A DNA stretch of 38,465 nt, from assembly GCA_027486025.1 (NCBI GenBank), contig JAIXPY010000134.1:1-38465 (forward strand). The letters are read 5' to 3'. The position numbers and the translations under genes are program-made. Below the pieces are notes generated by a model, which worked only from the letters and a program-made list of their open reading frames with translations, was not told the DNA's origin and ran no database searches. Below, piece after piece: positions 1-11,600 of the stretch. Positions within the stretch are counted from its first letter, which is position 1. Every line of letters begins with the position of its first letter. Origin of the DNA: Burkholderiaceae bacterium (GTDB lineage Bacteria > Pseudomonadota > Gammaproteobacteria > Burkholderiales > Burkholderiaceae).

Positions 1-1094
1 GCGATAAATAAAAAGAGCGGAATAGCAAACTGCTTTACTTCCTCTGGGGGGTCGTACAAGTTAAGTAATTCGGTCCTGAAAAACCAGGCTGTGAGTCCAA
101 TGACGGCGCAGGCAGTAGTTGTAAAAAAGACTGAGGACCAGCCAATCTGCTCTGCTTTCGATTGTTGGTTTGCGCCAATCGATTGCGATACTAAGGTCAT
201 GGTTGCAATAGATAGGGATAAGGGAACCATGTAGATCACGGTACCGATATTGGCCACAATTTGATGTCCAGCCAAAGCTTCTGTACCAAGGCGAGCAATA
301 AAGAGCGACATAAAGGTAAACGAGGTTACTTCGATAAGGTAACTAAAGCCAATCGGCATACCCAGTCTGAGCATGACGCCGATACGGTGTGGATCCGGCT
401 TACTAAATCGAGCAAATAGGGCAAAGGGCTTGTAAAAACGTCCTGCCATCACAATCCACAAGGTAATGAGTAGCCAGAGCCAATTAATGATGACCGTTGC
501 TACTGCACAGCCAGGGCCTCCCATGCCTTCAATCCCAAAAGCCCCATAGATAAACAAATAGTTGAGCGGGAACTTAGCGGCCAAGCCAATCAATTGCACG
601 ATCGTAATGATGGTTGGCCTTGACACTGCATTGTGTAGGGCAACGAGTACGCGCATGATCATACTGGCAGGCAATCCCAGCACGAGGATGTGCATGTATA
701 AACTGGCTTTGGCGTGAATCTCCGGGCTGACTTGCGAAATATCCAAGATCAAATCGGCATTCCAAAGAACCAATGCGCCAAATAGGCTGAGCAGTACTGC
801 AAGCCAAATAGCTTGGCGTACCTCTTCACCGATTTCATCGTAGCGTTTTGCGCCAAACAGTTGACCCGCAATTGGGGCCAATGCTGAAACAACACCGGTA
901 AGTCCCACGTATACGCTAATGAAAATCGCCGAGGCCATGGCCAACGCCGCTAAATCATCTGCAGAGTAACGCGCCGTCATGGCGGTATCGAGCACTCCAA
1001 AGGTAATCACAGCAAGCTGACCCACCAGCAGTGGGCCTGCCAACTTAAGCAATGCCGGAATATCTTCGCGCAAGCGAGAGAGTCTTAGAAGCAT
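1..1094 (-). CDS. MATE family multidrug/Na+ efflux transporter, C-terminus cut by window edge
   Basis: Minus-strand open frame from ATG at 1094 (MLLRLSRLREDIPALLKLAGPLLVGQLAVITFGVLDTAMTARYS...GLTGVVSALAPIAGQLFGAKRYDEIG) running off the window; MATE-like motifs. Not in the ORF track because no stop lies inside the window. Confidence 0.9.
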   Translation of the reverse strand, partial: MLLRLSRLREDIPALLKLAGPLLVGQLAVITFGVLDTAMTARYSADDLAALAMASAIFISVYVGLTGVVSALAPIAGQLFGAKRYDEIGEEVRQAIWLAVLLSLFGALVLWNADLILDISQVSPEIHAKASLYMHILVLGLPASMIMRVLVALHNAVSRPTIITIVQLIGLAAKFPLNYLFIYGAFGIEGMGGPGCAVATVIINWLWLLITLWIVMAGRFYKPFALFARFSKPDPHRIGVMLRLGMPIGFSYLIEVTSFTFMSLFIARLGTEALAGHQIVANIGTVIYMVPLSLSIATMTLVSQSIGANQQSKAEQIGWSSVFFTTTACAVIGLTAWFFRTELLNLYDPPEEVKQFAIPLFLFI

Positions 1095-1238
1095 GGGGAA
1101 TGGTTCATCGGCAACAAGAGGCCGACTGTAATGTTTGTGTTCTTCAAGGAGCTATTTTACTGCTTCACCGATAAAGCATGTTCAGTGGTTTTTCGATCTT
1201 GCTGTGCAGGATCTAAACAAGCATATTGAATGAATCGG

Positions 1239-2957
1239 CTATTCAGGCGTCACGCGGTAAAGCCGCAAGCGCTCCGCACGATCGGCTGCCCGCCGATCTT
1301 CCCACAGCAGAGTAATCGTTTTTTGATTGAGGCTAGCGTAGGCCTTTGCCTCTAACTGACTGTGGGTCAATACATAGGGGCAGCTGGCATCATCCCGCAA
1401 GGGGAGTTTTGTGAAGTAACTAAAGGAGGCTAGCTGCGAGGAGCCAATATTGCTGGTATCAATACAGCGCGCATCCTTTGGGACTGCCTGCACCAATCGC
1501 TCCGCTACAAAGCGGTAGGTTTTAGCGTAATTGATGGTGGGTAGCCAAAGCGTCATGAGAAGCACCCACATTAAGACCGTACCCGAAGCAGAAATAATCA
1601 AACAGCGCCAGATTACTTTGGGCGCCCGCGAAGTACGCCAGCGAATCACCGCAATCCAAAGGCCGGTAATGCCAATGGCGATTACAAACGCAGTAAGACT
1701 AAACTGCGCCTGGTAGCCCGGTATGAAGCGGGCTACATTGGCTGCGGTGCTGGCCGGAAAGCCCGTGATCTTCGCCAGCCAAATGACCCAAATGGCTAAA
1801 CCAATAATGGTGAAGCTCAGCATCGCCAGCCAATCAATAAAGCTAATTAGATTACGTTTTAGAATTGGCAAGCTAAAAATAGCCAGAATGGCCATCGGCG
1901 GAATCAATATGATCAAATCGTGTTCGTTCGCATCAACGCGCAGAAGTACGTAGATGACGCCACTCAATATCAGGCCCAGCGGAATACATAAATGTGCCGC
2001 GCGCCAAGATCCCGCATTTTTTTCGCGAGCCCAATGCACGATTGCCACGATGGCGAGCGGCCATACTGGCCAGGCATAGAGCCAGAAGTTCACACCCAAG
2101 AAGCCCATTGATTCAGCGGAAGGGCTACTCTGCATCGGCGGTACATTGAGCCAGGCATCCAGTGCATTGGCCCGCTGAGATTCGTTTAAATCAAACAGGA
2201 ACCACAGTAAGGGCCAGAGTGCAAAGCCGATTAGACCCAATACGACCGACGTGAGCGACCAGCGAAAACGCAATCGCGCATTACTGACAAATACTGCACT
2301 TACGGTTGCCAAGATAACCAGGATGGTGAGGTATAGGTTGCTAGATAGCGCCAACACCATCACGCCTAGACCAGTACATGCGCCACCTTGCCAAGGCTTA
2401 TCGAGTCCGCGTATCGTGCCATAGAGCACAAAACTAATCCCCATCAATTGCGCCATCATGGGCGTGGTTTCATGAGCGCGCTGAGCCAAGCCAACGCAGG
2501 CTAAGAATATAAGCAGAGCGCCATCTGCCAAAGTCATGCCATAGGCTTTGGATTGCGGTTGACCGCCTACGGCAAGTGCCATCGGCTGTACTTCACGTCG
2601 GCGCCCTAATAGATAGGTGGCATACCAAATGGCAAGAGCGGCTGCAAAAAAACACAGGGCGGAATAAAGTCGGCTGGCGTTCGCTAAGCCAATGAGCGGC
2701 CCAAACCATTCCATCAGTAAGCCGCCAAGCCAGTAAGGTAGTGGTGCGCCGAGCGCAGCATCGCGCCCCGCTAAGTGAGGGACTAACCAATCCTGGAGAT
2801 TGCCTTGGTATAGCGACCACATACCGCCAAAGCCGATGGCATCCTCGTTCTTCCAAGGATCTCGCTGGAATAGACCAGCTAAACCATAGATGAGCGTTAG
2901 TGCAAAGATAACCGTGCGCGGAATCGATGCAGTAGCGGCGGCAGTGAGTTTAACCAT
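1239..2957 (-). CDS. ArnT/PMT-like glycosyltransferase (GT39-type integral membrane protein)
   Basis: Long multi-TM ORF with N-terminal RDPWKNEDAIGFG motif typical of ArnT-like transferases; ATG at 2957 (MVKLTAAA) is a better start than 2996. Confidence 0.7.
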   Translation of the reverse strand: MVKLTAAATASIPRTVIFALTLIYGLAGLFQRDPWKNEDAIGFGGMWSLYQGNLQDWLVPHLAGRDAALGAPLPYWLGGLLMEWFGPLIGLANASRLYSALCFFAAALAIWYATYLLGRRREVQPMALAVGGQPQSKAYGMTLADGALLIFLACVGLAQRAHETTPMMAQLMGISFVLYGTIRGLDKPWQGGACTGLGVMVLALSSNLYLTILVILATVSAVFVSNARLRFRWSLTSVVLGLIGFALWPLLWFLFDLNESQRANALDAWLNVPPMQSSPSAESMGFLGVNFWLYAWPVWPLAIVAIVHWAREKNAGSWRAAHLCIPLGLILSGVIYVLLRVDANEHDLIILIPPMAILAIFSLPILKRNLISFIDWLAMLSFTIIGLAIWVIWLAKITGFPASTAANVARFIPGYQAQFSLTAFVIAIGITGLWIAVIRWRTSRAPKVIWRCLIISASGTVLMWVLLMTLWLPTINYAKTYRFVAERLVQAVPKDARCIDTSNIGSSQLASFSYFTKLPLRDDASCPYVLTHSQLEAKAYASLNQKTITLLWEDRRAADRAERLRLYRVTPE

Positions 2958-3006
2958 GCAGGCGGTGATGGTGAAATTGCATTTGGGCGATATCAATTAC
3001 AGATAA

Positions 3007-3029
3007 GAAAAAAGGCAGCACAAGCTGCC
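3007..3029 (-). terminator. Rho-independent terminator downstream of rpmE2
   Basis: On the minus strand: GGCAGC-TTGT-GCTGCC followed by TTTTTT. Confidence 0.85.
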
Positions 3030-3073
3030 TTTTCAGGGTTGCGGGAGAGAAGCAACTTACTCCCACAAAATCA

Positions 3074-3436
3074 TTACGCCTTCTTAGCAGCGGCTTTTTT
3101 GGCTGCTGGTTTCTCAGCAGCTTTGGTTTCAGCAGCAGCTGCTTTTTTCTCAGCCGTTTTAGCAGCGCCATCGCCAGTTGCTTTAGCAACGGCTTTGCTA
3201 CCAAACTTCTGACGGAATTTCTCAACCCGGCCGGCGGTGTCCATAATTTTCTGGGTACCGGTGTAGAAAGGATGTGACTCCGAAGAGGTCTCAATTTTGG
3301 AGAGTGGGTACTCTTTGCCGTCTTCCCATTTCACGGTTTCTTTGGTGATGATGGTCGAGCGGGTCTTAAAGCTGAAGTTGTTGGAAACATCGACAAAAAC
3401 AACTTCGCGGTAATCGGGGTGAATGCCAGGTTTCAT
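3074..3436 (-). CDS. rpmE2: 50S ribosomal protein L31 type B with Lys/Ala-rich C-terminal extension
   Basis: [29 protein letters not shown]...[26 protein letters not shown] is a canonical L31B core; an AAKK-rich tail follows. Confidence 0.95.
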   Translation of the reverse strand: MKPGIHPDYREVVFVDVSNNFSFKTRSTIITKETVKWEDGKEYPLSKIETSSESHPFYTGTQKIMDTAGRVEKFRQKFGSKAVAKATGDGAAKTAEKKAAAAETKAAEKPAAKKAAAKKA

Positions 3437-3572
3437 AAGTGTCCTTATTGCAGGTAGCCGTTTCAGTTCCAGTAAGAGAAGTGAAATACTTGCCCAGGTA
3501 AAAGTAAATGCAACGGTGAATCAAAAAAAGCCACACCGAAGGTGTCGCAGAATCGAAATTATGCCATGAAAT

Positions 3573-3607
3573 CAATAAGAAAGGCTAGATTTGCTATCCA
3601 TCTAGCC
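3573..3607 (-). terminator. Intrinsic terminator downstream of rho
   Basis: Minus strand GGCTAGA-N11-TCTAGCC followed by TTTCTTATT. Confidence 0.65.
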
Positions 3608-3615
3608 CAGGCTTC

Positions 3616-4878
3616 TTAGCCTCCGCGGCGCATCAGGTCGAAGAATTCTCCGTTGTTCTTGGTGGATTTGAGCTTATCGACGATGAAGTTCATTGCCTCA
3701 ATGTCGTCCATATCGGCCAATAGCTTGCGTAAAACCCAGATTTTTTGGAGATTTTCTGGCTTAACCAGCAATTCCTCGCGGCGGGTGCCGGATTTATTGA
3801 GGTTAATCGCAGGATAGACCCGACGCTCAGCCAAACGGCGCTCGAGGTGGACTTCCATATTGCCGGTGCCCTTAAATTCTTCATAAATCAGGTCATCCAT
3901 CCGGCTGCCGGTTTCAATCAAGGCGGTGGCCAAAATCGTTAAGGAGCCGCCTTCTTCAATATTACGGGCTGCACCGAAGAAGCGTTTTGGGCGCTGTAAG
4001 GCATTCGCATCAACACCACCTGACAATACTTTGCCAGAGGACGGCACGACGGTGTTGTAAGCGCGAGCAAGGCGGGTAATCGAGTCGAGCAAAATAATGA
4101 CGTCTTTTTTCATTTCCACCAAGCGCTTGGCTTTTTCAATCACCATCTCGGCTACTTGAACGTGGCGCACTGCTGGCTCATCAAAGGTGGAGGCAACCAC
4201 TTCGCCGCGAACGGAGCGCTGCATTTCAGTAACCTCTTCAGGGCGCTCATCGACGAGCAGCACAATCAGAATGGCATCCGGGAAATTGGTGGAGATCGCA
4301 TGGGCAATGTGCTGCATCATCACTGTCTTACCTGACTTGGGTGAAGATACGATCAAGCCGCGCTGACCAAAGCCAATGGGCGAAATCATATCGATGATGC
4401 GGCCCGTTAAATTCTCTTCGGCTTTAATGTCGCGCTCTAAATGAATGGTGCGATTAGGGTGAAGCGGCGTCAAGTTCTCGAACATGATGCGGTTCTTCAG
4501 GGCCTCTGGCGCTAAGCCATTAATCTTATCGACCTTGACCAGCGCAAAGTAACGCTCACCGTCCTTTGGCGTCCGGACTTCGCCTTCAACGCTATCGCCG
4601 GTATGCAGATTGAAGCGGCGAATTTGGGCTGGCGAGATGTAAATATCATCGGGCGAAGCCATATACGAGGCTTCGGGCGAACGTAAAAAGCCAAAGCCAT
4701 CTGGCAATACTTCGAGTACACCGTCGCCGAACACGGATTCACCAGACTTAGCCCGCTTTTTCAAAATCGCAAACATCAATTCTTGTTTGCGCATCCGCTG
4801 GGTGTTTTCAATTTCGAGGCTAGCTGCCATCTCGAGTAGGGCGGAAACGTGGAGTACTTTTAATTCAGTTAATTGCAT
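3616..4878 (-). CDS. rho: Transcription termination factor Rho
   Basis: 420 aa, full-length; [39 protein letters not shown] Walker [45 protein letters not shown]. Confidence 0.98.
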   Translation of the reverse strand: MQLTELKVLHVSALLEMAASLEIENTQRMRKQELMFAILKKRAKSGESVFGDGVLEVLPDGFGFLRSPEASYMASPDDIYISPAQIRRFNLHTGDSVEGEVRTPKDGERYFALVKVDKINGLAPEALKNRIMFENLTPLHPNRTIHLERDIKAEENLTGRIIDMISPIGFGQRGLIVSSPKSGKTVMMQHIAHAISTNFPDAILIVLLVDERPEEVTEMQRSVRGEVVASTFDEPAVRHVQVAEMVIEKAKRLVEMKKDVIILLDSITRLARAYNTVVPSSGKVLSGGVDANALQRPKRFFGAARNIEEGGSLTILATALIETGSRMDDLIYEEFKGTGNMEVHLERRLAERRVYPAINLNKSGTRREELLVKPENLQKIWVLRKLLADMDDIEAMNFIVDKLKSTKNNGEFFDLMRRGG

Positions 4879-5169
4879 TGTGTTTAGTGGTATCAGTAGA
4901 AAAGTGGGGGGGCTGGTTGCTGCCAGAAAGGCGGCGAGCCAAAAGGGAGGGGTTGCGTTACGTTAGGAGGAAGTCAAAATCAAATGGGCGCGCCAAAAAA
5001 TGAGCTTGTAATCAATCAGGGAAACAAATCAAGAAACGAAGAAGAGGGGGATGTAGAGCCAGAAATGGGGAAGCACTGAATAGTGCGTTTAAAGAATATT
5101 ACACCAAAAACGGCAATTGGCAAGATTGGAGGTCAATAAAACCGGATTTACCCAAAAAAGCCTGAAACC

Positions 5170-5198
5170 AAGACAGGCTCGAGTAGTGAGCCTGTCTT
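5170..5198 (-). terminator. Strong hairpin downstream of trxA, probable terminator
   Basis: Perfect 11-bp arms AAGACAGGCTC / GAGCCTGTCTT with 7-nt loop just 3' of the trxA stop; the T-run lies about 10 nt further on, so it is not classical. Confidence 0.6.
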
Positions 5199-5207
5199 GC
5201 GGAATAC

Positions 5208-5534
5208 TTAAATATTGCCGTCGATGAAAGCGGCTAACTGGGATTTGGAGAGCGCGCCTACTTTTTGAGCGGCTACCGCACCCCCTTTGAAAAGGATCAA
5301 GGTTGGAATGCCGCGAATATTAAACTGCGCTGGAACGCCTTGGTTCTCATCCACATTCATTTTGGCGATTTGGATTTTGTCGCCGTACTCGGTGGACAGC
5401 TCTTCCAAAATAGGGCCAATCATTTTGCAAGGACCGCACCACTCTGCCCAAAAATCAAGCAAAACTGGCTTATCGGATTTGAGAACATCTTGCTCGAATG
5501 AAGCGTCACTGACGTATTTAATGCCGGCACCCAT
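5208..5534 (-). CDS. trxA: Thioredoxin 1
   Basis: LLDFWAEWCGPCKMIGPILEEL...RGIPTLILFKGG; 108-aa product from ATG at 5534. The longer ORF start at 5765 is not plausible. Confidence 0.95.
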   Translation of the reverse strand: MGAGIKYVSDASFEQDVLKSDKPVLLDFWAEWCGPCKMIGPILEELSTEYGDKIQIAKMNVDENQGVPAQFNIRGIPTLILFKGGAVAAQKVGALSKSQLAAFIDGNI

Positions 5535-5631
5535 GAAAAATTCCTTATTTATTAGTATGTCGAAGCTTATATTAGCAATAAGCCAGCTTTCTTGCCTAAA
5601 ACAACAGATTACCGCATAAATCCGATTGACC

Positions 5632-8600
5632 ATGAAAACCCCCGCCGCTTTTCCAGCTATTCCTTTGCGTGACGCGCCAGGGTATGGGCAGCCGCTAGCG
5701 TGGTCGCTTAGTCCCGACCGGGATGCCTTAGAAACCCTCTCTGGCGGCATATGGAATGTGGCCATAGAAACCAGTCAGCGACCGCTGGTTGTGCTCAGTA
5801 CGGCCGGACCGTTAATGGCCTTGCGCAGCAGTTTGGAGCGCCATCGCCCAGCAGCAATCAAGCCCCAGATTGCATTTTTACCCGAGGTGATGAGCTTGAG
5901 TGATTGGTTGGGATCGGCTCCGCAAAGCTGGACCTTTCCCAAAGCGCAAACCCCTTTGGAGCGGTGGTTGGCAGTGCATGCTTCACTTCAAGCCCACCCC
6001 AAACTGCGTGCCTGGTTTAGGGCAGAGAGTGAGGCTGGTGCCTGGGGTTTGGCGCAAGCCATTATTACCGCTTGCGACACCTTATCGAGTGCCGTTTTAT
6101 CTCAGTCCGCATCGCTAATGGTGCCTCAGCAGGGCGCGGCATCCAGTGATGCGTGGCTAGGCCCACTTGAGAAGTTGCTTGAAGAGGCCATTGAAGAGGC
6201 CTATCCAGCGCTAGCCCGCAAGGTAGTCGACCGAGAGGCAGAGGTATTGCTGCTCTTTTGGCGTTACCTTAGTGATGCGGGTAATCCGATCGTGCGCAAG
6301 CATCTTGCGCTCGCTGCATACCTACAGGCTGCTAAACAGGCCAAGCATGCAAGACCTTTTATTTGGGTTCAAACCGCCGATGGGCTGGCAAGTGAGCGGG
6401 CCTTGATGCAGCGCTTTATGGATGAGTACGCAGCCCATGCTCCAGTAATTGATATCGGTCTGAACTGGAGTGATGTGGGTTTGTGGCCCGAAGCATTATC
6501 GGCAGGAGAGGCTGAAGCGAGCCAAGCAAGCCAGGCAAAACAAGACGCGACCCACAATGCCAAAACTGCATACCGGGGTCAGTGGCGTTTGCTTTCGGCC
6601 AATCGATTTGAAGAGTTAGCATGGATGGCTGCTAAAAGCGTTGAGCAGCACATCATCGCCGGCAAGAAAAACATAGCGCTGGTTGCGCAAGATCGTTTAG
6701 CCGCCCGCCGGACGCGCGCACTATTGACGCGTTTTGGTCCAGCGCTCGCCATTCGGGATGAAACCGGCTGGAAGTTGTCGACCACACGCGCTGCAGCAGC
6801 ACTGCACAGTTGGCTCTCCCTCATTCGAGCTCCTAAAGAAGGTCCTAGCGCTGCTGATCTATTGGAGTTTTTGCAAAATCCGTTTGTCGATATCCCTGCC
6901 ATCTTAGGAAAAGACCCCCAAGACTGCAACGGCTTGATTGCCGAACTGGAAGATCGCTTGATCGCCAGTCAAGCCTATTGCGGATGGGAATCCTTTTACA
7001 TTGCGATGGAAGGGGTGCGCTACGGCAATGTGTTTCGTCAAGCACCTGCCAATCCCTTGCTATTGGAGTTACTTCAGCTCGTACGTGGCCGCGTCGTTCA
7101 GTGGCGTAGTAAAACCGTAGATGTCAGTCAGGCATATCAGCAATTACAAGGCGACATCACCGCGTTTGGTATGGCAACCACCTTGGCTGCAGACTCTGCT
7201 GGTAAGCAATTGCTGGATGTGCTGCTCACTTTAGAGATGCCCTTGCAGCCCAAGGCAATCAAATCAATTCAGCTGCGACTGAGTGAGTGGATCAGCCTCT
7301 TAAGCTCGGCCATTGAAGAGGCTTCGTATCAAGAGGTCAGCAAGCAGGCAGAGGCTAACCTCAGTATCTTGCCCTTGAGCTCGACTCGCTTACGAGAATT
7401 CGATGCCGTGATTGTGGTTGGCTGCGATGAAAATCAGTTACCAGCATTTTCTGAGCCGCCTTTGTTTTTTTCAGAAGCGCTTAATCGATTGCTGCACGGA
7501 TCAACGATTGAACATGAATTCAAACAACAGGCACGCGATCTTTCGCAGTTATTGGTGAGTTGCCCCGCGGTGGACTTGCTCTGGCAAAGTAAAAGCGCCA
7601 ATGGCGAGCCCATTCGGGCTGCTGCATGGATTCAGCGTTTGCAAATGGCCTTGCCGGATTGGAAGCTGGAAGGCCAAGATAATTCCCCCGGAGCTGTAAA
7701 ACGCGTGGGCACCAGCGAGCGCATGGACGGCGCCCGCGCAACGCCCTGCGCGGAATTACCTTTGCCTTTATCCATGAGTCCAAGTGCGTATCGCACCTTG
7801 CGTGATTGCCCCTATCGTTACTATGTCCGCAGCTTACTGGGTTTACGCAAGCAGCATGGCTTTGATGAGGGCATTGACGCCTCCTTGGCTGGGCAAACCA
7901 TTCATGCGGTATTGCATCAATTTTTTCGCGCACTCAAAACCCACGAGCAAACTGATTTGGCTGCCATTGCCTACGGCAGTGACAATCGACGTGCGTGGAT
8001 GAAACAGCATTTAAACCAGGTATCTGAACGGATCTTTGCTCGCTTTATCGAAGGTGACGAGCGTGTGCTGGGCGTACTGCGCGATTGGCAGAAACAAATT
8101 CCGAGCTTTATTGAGTGGCAATTGGAGCGTGAGTCTGCCGGCTGGCGTTACCTCGACGGTGAAATCCAGGTCGGTTTTGATTTGCCGTTCACAACCGAGG
8201 GCGGAGACTTTCGGATGATGCGCATCGAAGGGTATGTGGATCGCATCGATACCCATATTGATTCGGCAAGCGCAGCAGTGCTTGACTATAAGCATCAAAC
8301 GGTAAAAAAAGTACGCGATCGTGCCGCCAGTGTTCTAGATGATCCGCAGTTATTAATCTACGCTAGAGCAGTAACGGATGCTGACTCGAATTTACCAATG
8401 CAAGGGCGAGCAGTGAGCGATGCAGAGTGGGTCGCCCTAAAAACCGAATTAAAAAATGGCCATGGCAGCGCAGAGCGTTCGATTGCCGTTGCCGACCTCG
8501 CTGATACGGCGATCCAATCTATGGCCCAAATCACCGAGGATGTAGAGCTATTGTGGGCGCGCAAAACCCTCAATGCATTTGCGCCCGATAGCGTGTGTCA

Positions 8601-8643
8601 CTATTGTGAGTCGCGCGGTATTTGCAGGAAGGGGATGTGGTGA
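5632..8643 (+). CDS. AddB-like PD-(D/E)XK nuclease subunit with apparent Fe-S cysteine staple
   Basis: C-terminal EGYVDRIDT...AAVLDYKHQTVKK nuclease motif; Cys in LRDCPYRYYVRSLLGL and CHYCESRGICR; no Walker A seen; immediately upstream of an AddA-like helicase. Confidence 0.85.
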   Translation: MKTPAAFPAIPLRDAPGYGQPLAWSLSPDRDALETLSGGIWNVAIETSQRPLVVLSTAGPLMALRSSLERHRPAAIKPQIAFLPEVMSLSDWLGSAPQSWTFPKAQTPLERWLAVHASLQAHPKLRAWFRAESEAGAWGLAQAIITACDTLSSAVLSQSASLMVPQQGAASSDAWLGPLEKLLEEAIEEAYPALARKVVDREAEVLLLFWRYLSDAGNPIVRKHLALAAYLQAAKQAKHARPFIWVQTADGLASERALMQRFMDEYAAHAPVIDIGLNWSDVGLWPEALSAGEAEASQASQAKQDATHNAKTAYRGQWRLLSANRFEELAWMAAKSVEQHIIAGKKNIALVAQDRLAARRTRALLTRFGPALAIRDETGWKLSTTRAAAALHSWLSLIRAPKEGPSAADLLEFLQNPFVDIPAILGKDPQDCNGLIAELEDRLIASQAYCGWESFYIAMEGVRYGNVFRQAPANPLLLELLQLVRGRVVQWRSKTVDVSQAYQQLQGDITAFGMATTLAADSAGKQLLDVLLTLEMPLQPKAIKSIQLRLSEWISLLSSAIEEASYQEVSKQAEANLSILPLSSTRLREFDAVIVVGCDENQLPAFSEPPLFFSEALNRLLHGSTIEHEFKQQARDLSQLLVSCPAVDLLWQSKSANGEPIRAAAWIQRLQMALPDWKLEGQDNSPGAVKRVGTSERMDGARATPCAELPLPLSMSPSAYRTLRDCPYRYYVRSLLGLRKQHGFDEGIDASLAGQTIHAVLHQFFRALKTHEQTDLAAIAYGSDNRRAWMKQHLNQVSERIFARFIEGDERVLGVLRDWQKQIPSFIEWQLERESAGWRYLDGEIQVGFDLPFTTEGGDFRMMRIEGYVDRIDTHIDSASAAVLDYKHQTVKKVRDRAASVLDDPQLLIYARAVTDADSNLPMQGRAVSDAEWVALKTELKNGHGSAERSIAVADLADTAIQSMAQITEDVELLWARKTLNAFAPDSVCHYCESRGICRKGMW

Positions 8644-11600
8644 GCCCAACCCAAACTAACCAGCAACGCGCATGTAACCCAGCGCGCTCCGTGATGGTAT
8701 CTGCCTGCGCGGGCAGTGGCAAGACTTGGTTGCTGGTAGCGCGTCTGGTGCGCATTCTATTGGCCGGGGCTAAGCCTAATCAAATCCTGGCACTGACGTT
8801 TACACGCAAAGCAGCGCAAGAGATGCGCGAGCGCTTGTATGGACTCTTAGAGCAATTTGCTAGAAGCGATGAGGCGACATTGCTTGCTGCTCTGCGTGAG
8901 CGTGGACTGAATGAGGCCGAGGCACAAGCCGCCGTACCGCAAGCCCGCGCTTTATATGAAACCGTACTCGCAAGTCCGCAAGCGATTGTGATTGATACCT
9001 TCCATGGCTGGTTTGGCAAGCTCTTGGGCGCTGCTCCGGTATCGATTGGTATTCAGCCGGGCTTTAGTTTGCGCGAAGACAGTAAACGCCTCCAAGAAGA
9101 ATGCTTAGCCGATTGGTGGAGTCAAGTCCCCAAGGAGCTTAAGCCTCATTACGAATCCCTTCTACAGCAGCTCGGCGCCCATGAAACCCAACAATTCTTA
9201 ACAGGTAGCTATAGCGCATTTAAGCAACGGGGCGCGTGGACTTTCTTTGAGGCGCGCTGTACCGAGCAAGGTACCACTCCCATTAAACAGCTAGAGCAGA
9301 TGCTGACGCAGGTGAGTGCACCCGACGCGGTATTACACATGTGGAATGCCCCGAATGCCCTTGCCGATTTAGAACTCTTGATGCGTTGCTTTGCTAACAG
9401 TACGCAAACCGAAAAAAATTACTGTACTGTGATTGAAAGCGCAATCGATGCTAAAAAATCCGGATTGGATATAACGCAAGAGCATGTATTAATTGCAGCG
9501 CTTGAAGCGATTTTTCTGACAAAAGAGAAAACGGCGCGCACCGCCAATGCCAAAGTATCCGCAGATCTAAAAAAATGGCTAAGTAAAACTGATCAAGATA
9601 TCAGTGAGTCCAGTTACCTCGCCTGTAAGGAGGCCTGGGCAGATGCATTTTTGGCTAATGTTCAGCGCGATCGCGAAGCAGCTGCTATAAAACTCAATAC
9701 CGCCTGGTTTGCGATGAGCGCTGCAATGCTTGCCCATGTACAGGCGAGCAAAGAAGTAATGCGCGTGCGTGATTTTGATGACTTGGAGATTGGGGTGAGT
9801 CAGCTGATGGCGGATTCGAGTCATGCCGCTTACCTTCAGGCTCGTCTCGATTCGCGCTACCAGCACATTTTGATTGATGAGTTTCAGGATACCAACCCCC
9901 TGCAATGGCAAATCTTACGGTCGTGGTTGGAAGGGTATGGCGCCGATACAAACAAGCCCAGTATTTTTATTGTGGGCGATCCAAAACAATCGATTTACCG
10001 TTTTCGGCGTGCCGATCCGCGCTTATTTGATGCTGCCAAAGACTTTTTGCAAAGCGAGCTGGGTGCCGATTTCATTCAGCTGGATGTAACGCGCCGTAAT
10101 GCACCCGCGATTAATAAGGCCGTTAATTGCACATTTAGCAGTACGCTCTTGCCAGAAAGTTATCCGTATACCCTGCAAACCACGGCATGGAAAGCGCCAG
10201 ACTTGCATGATCCAGCAGCAAGCATAGCCAATCAAGGTGAGGCTTATTTACTTCCCTTGATTCCTTTGGAGGAGCACGAGGCACACGAGCGATCGGGCAA
10301 TGCTTTTGCAGGCCCATTGCCAGATGCTAGTGAGACCGGCACTGTGATGCAGCGCTATCGGGAGGGTCAGCGTATCGCCCAGATGATTCGAGAAGTGATG
10401 CAAACTCGGCGCGTGCTGGAGATGGTGGACGGCCAACAGGTGTGGCGTGATCCACGGCCAAGTGATTTCTTATTATTAGTAAAACGCCGCCTGTACTTAC
10501 CGCAATACGAGCGCGCCATGCGTGAGGCCGGATTTGCATTTGAGAGTTCACGGCTTGGTGGCTTATTAAATACCCTTGAGATTGATGATCTGATTGCACT
10601 CTTAACAGTGTTGGTGACGCCACGCCATGATTTACCGTTAGCGCAGGTATTACGCAGTCCTCTTTTTGGAGCAAGCGAAGACCAAATGCAGTCGCTAGCG
10701 ATAGCGCTGGCAAGTGAGGGCTACCGATCGTGGTGGGATGCTTTGCAGGCCAGCTCTGATCCAGCTTTACTGAAGGCAGGGCGATACCTCGAGCACTGGC
10801 GTGTTTTAGGTGAGCACTTGCCAGTACATGACTTGCTTGATCAAATCTATGCTGAAAATGATGTGCGCATGCGCTATGCGATTGCATCCGATGACTTGCT
10901 CCGGCCGCAGGTCTTAGCGAACATGGATGCCTTTCTAGAGCTTGCCCTTAATCACGACGGCGGACGCTATCCGAGTTTAGGTCGCTTTATTGCTGAGATA
11001 AAGGCGATGCGCCAAGGCGACGATGATGAAACCCCAGATGAGGGGGAGATGGATCTAGAAAGTGAGGCGGCAGAATCCATCGAGCTAGATGATGGGGGCG
11101 GGCTTTCCGAGGCGGATCGCAACAAACGCGTACGTATGATGACCGTCCACGGCGCTAAAGGATTGGAGGCGCCATTTGTGGTGCTGCTTGATACCAATCA
11201 CACCACCGGTATGAATCAACACCGTGGCATCTTGCTCGACTGGCCCCCCAATGAGGCGGCACCAATTCATTTATCGGCCTTTACCAAAGACACCATTACG
11301 AGTCCTCGCACCCAGATTCAGGAAGAAGAGCAGCGCATTGCCTCCAATGAAAACTGGAATGCACTGTATGTGGCCATGACCCGCGCTAAGCAAGGGCTGT
11401 GGATCAGTGGCGTCGCAAAATCCTCAAGCAAAGAAGATGGCATTGACCTCAACTCCTGGTATTACCGAATTCAATCCGCGGAGCTACCTGATTTTGCGAT
11501 ATCAGATGTGGTGACTACGGCACCGAATGACCCTAAAGTTTCTGCGCAAAGCCAAAGTAGTACCAGCATGTCATTTTCGATTGATGACTTTGCTCTTGAA

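Noticed and set aside
574-807. 77-aa minus-strand ORF near the window start
   Set aside because: Lies out of frame within the MATE transporter, which has clear family motifs.
2950-3294. 114-aa Lys/Arg/Leu-rich minus-strand ORF overlapping rpmE2
   Set aside because: Alternate frame of the AAKK-rich L31B tail; composition comes from the repeat coding.
5287-5619. 110-aa plus-strand ORF over trxA
   Set aside because: Antisense to a canonical thioredoxin gene.
7520-7933. 137-aa minus-strand ORF inside addB
   Set aside because: Antisense to a conserved AddB region including its Cys motif; not supported.
10327-10887. 186-aa minus-strand ORF inside addA
   Set aside because: Fully antisense to strongly conserved helicase motifs, with no recognisable domain; high-GC frame shadow.
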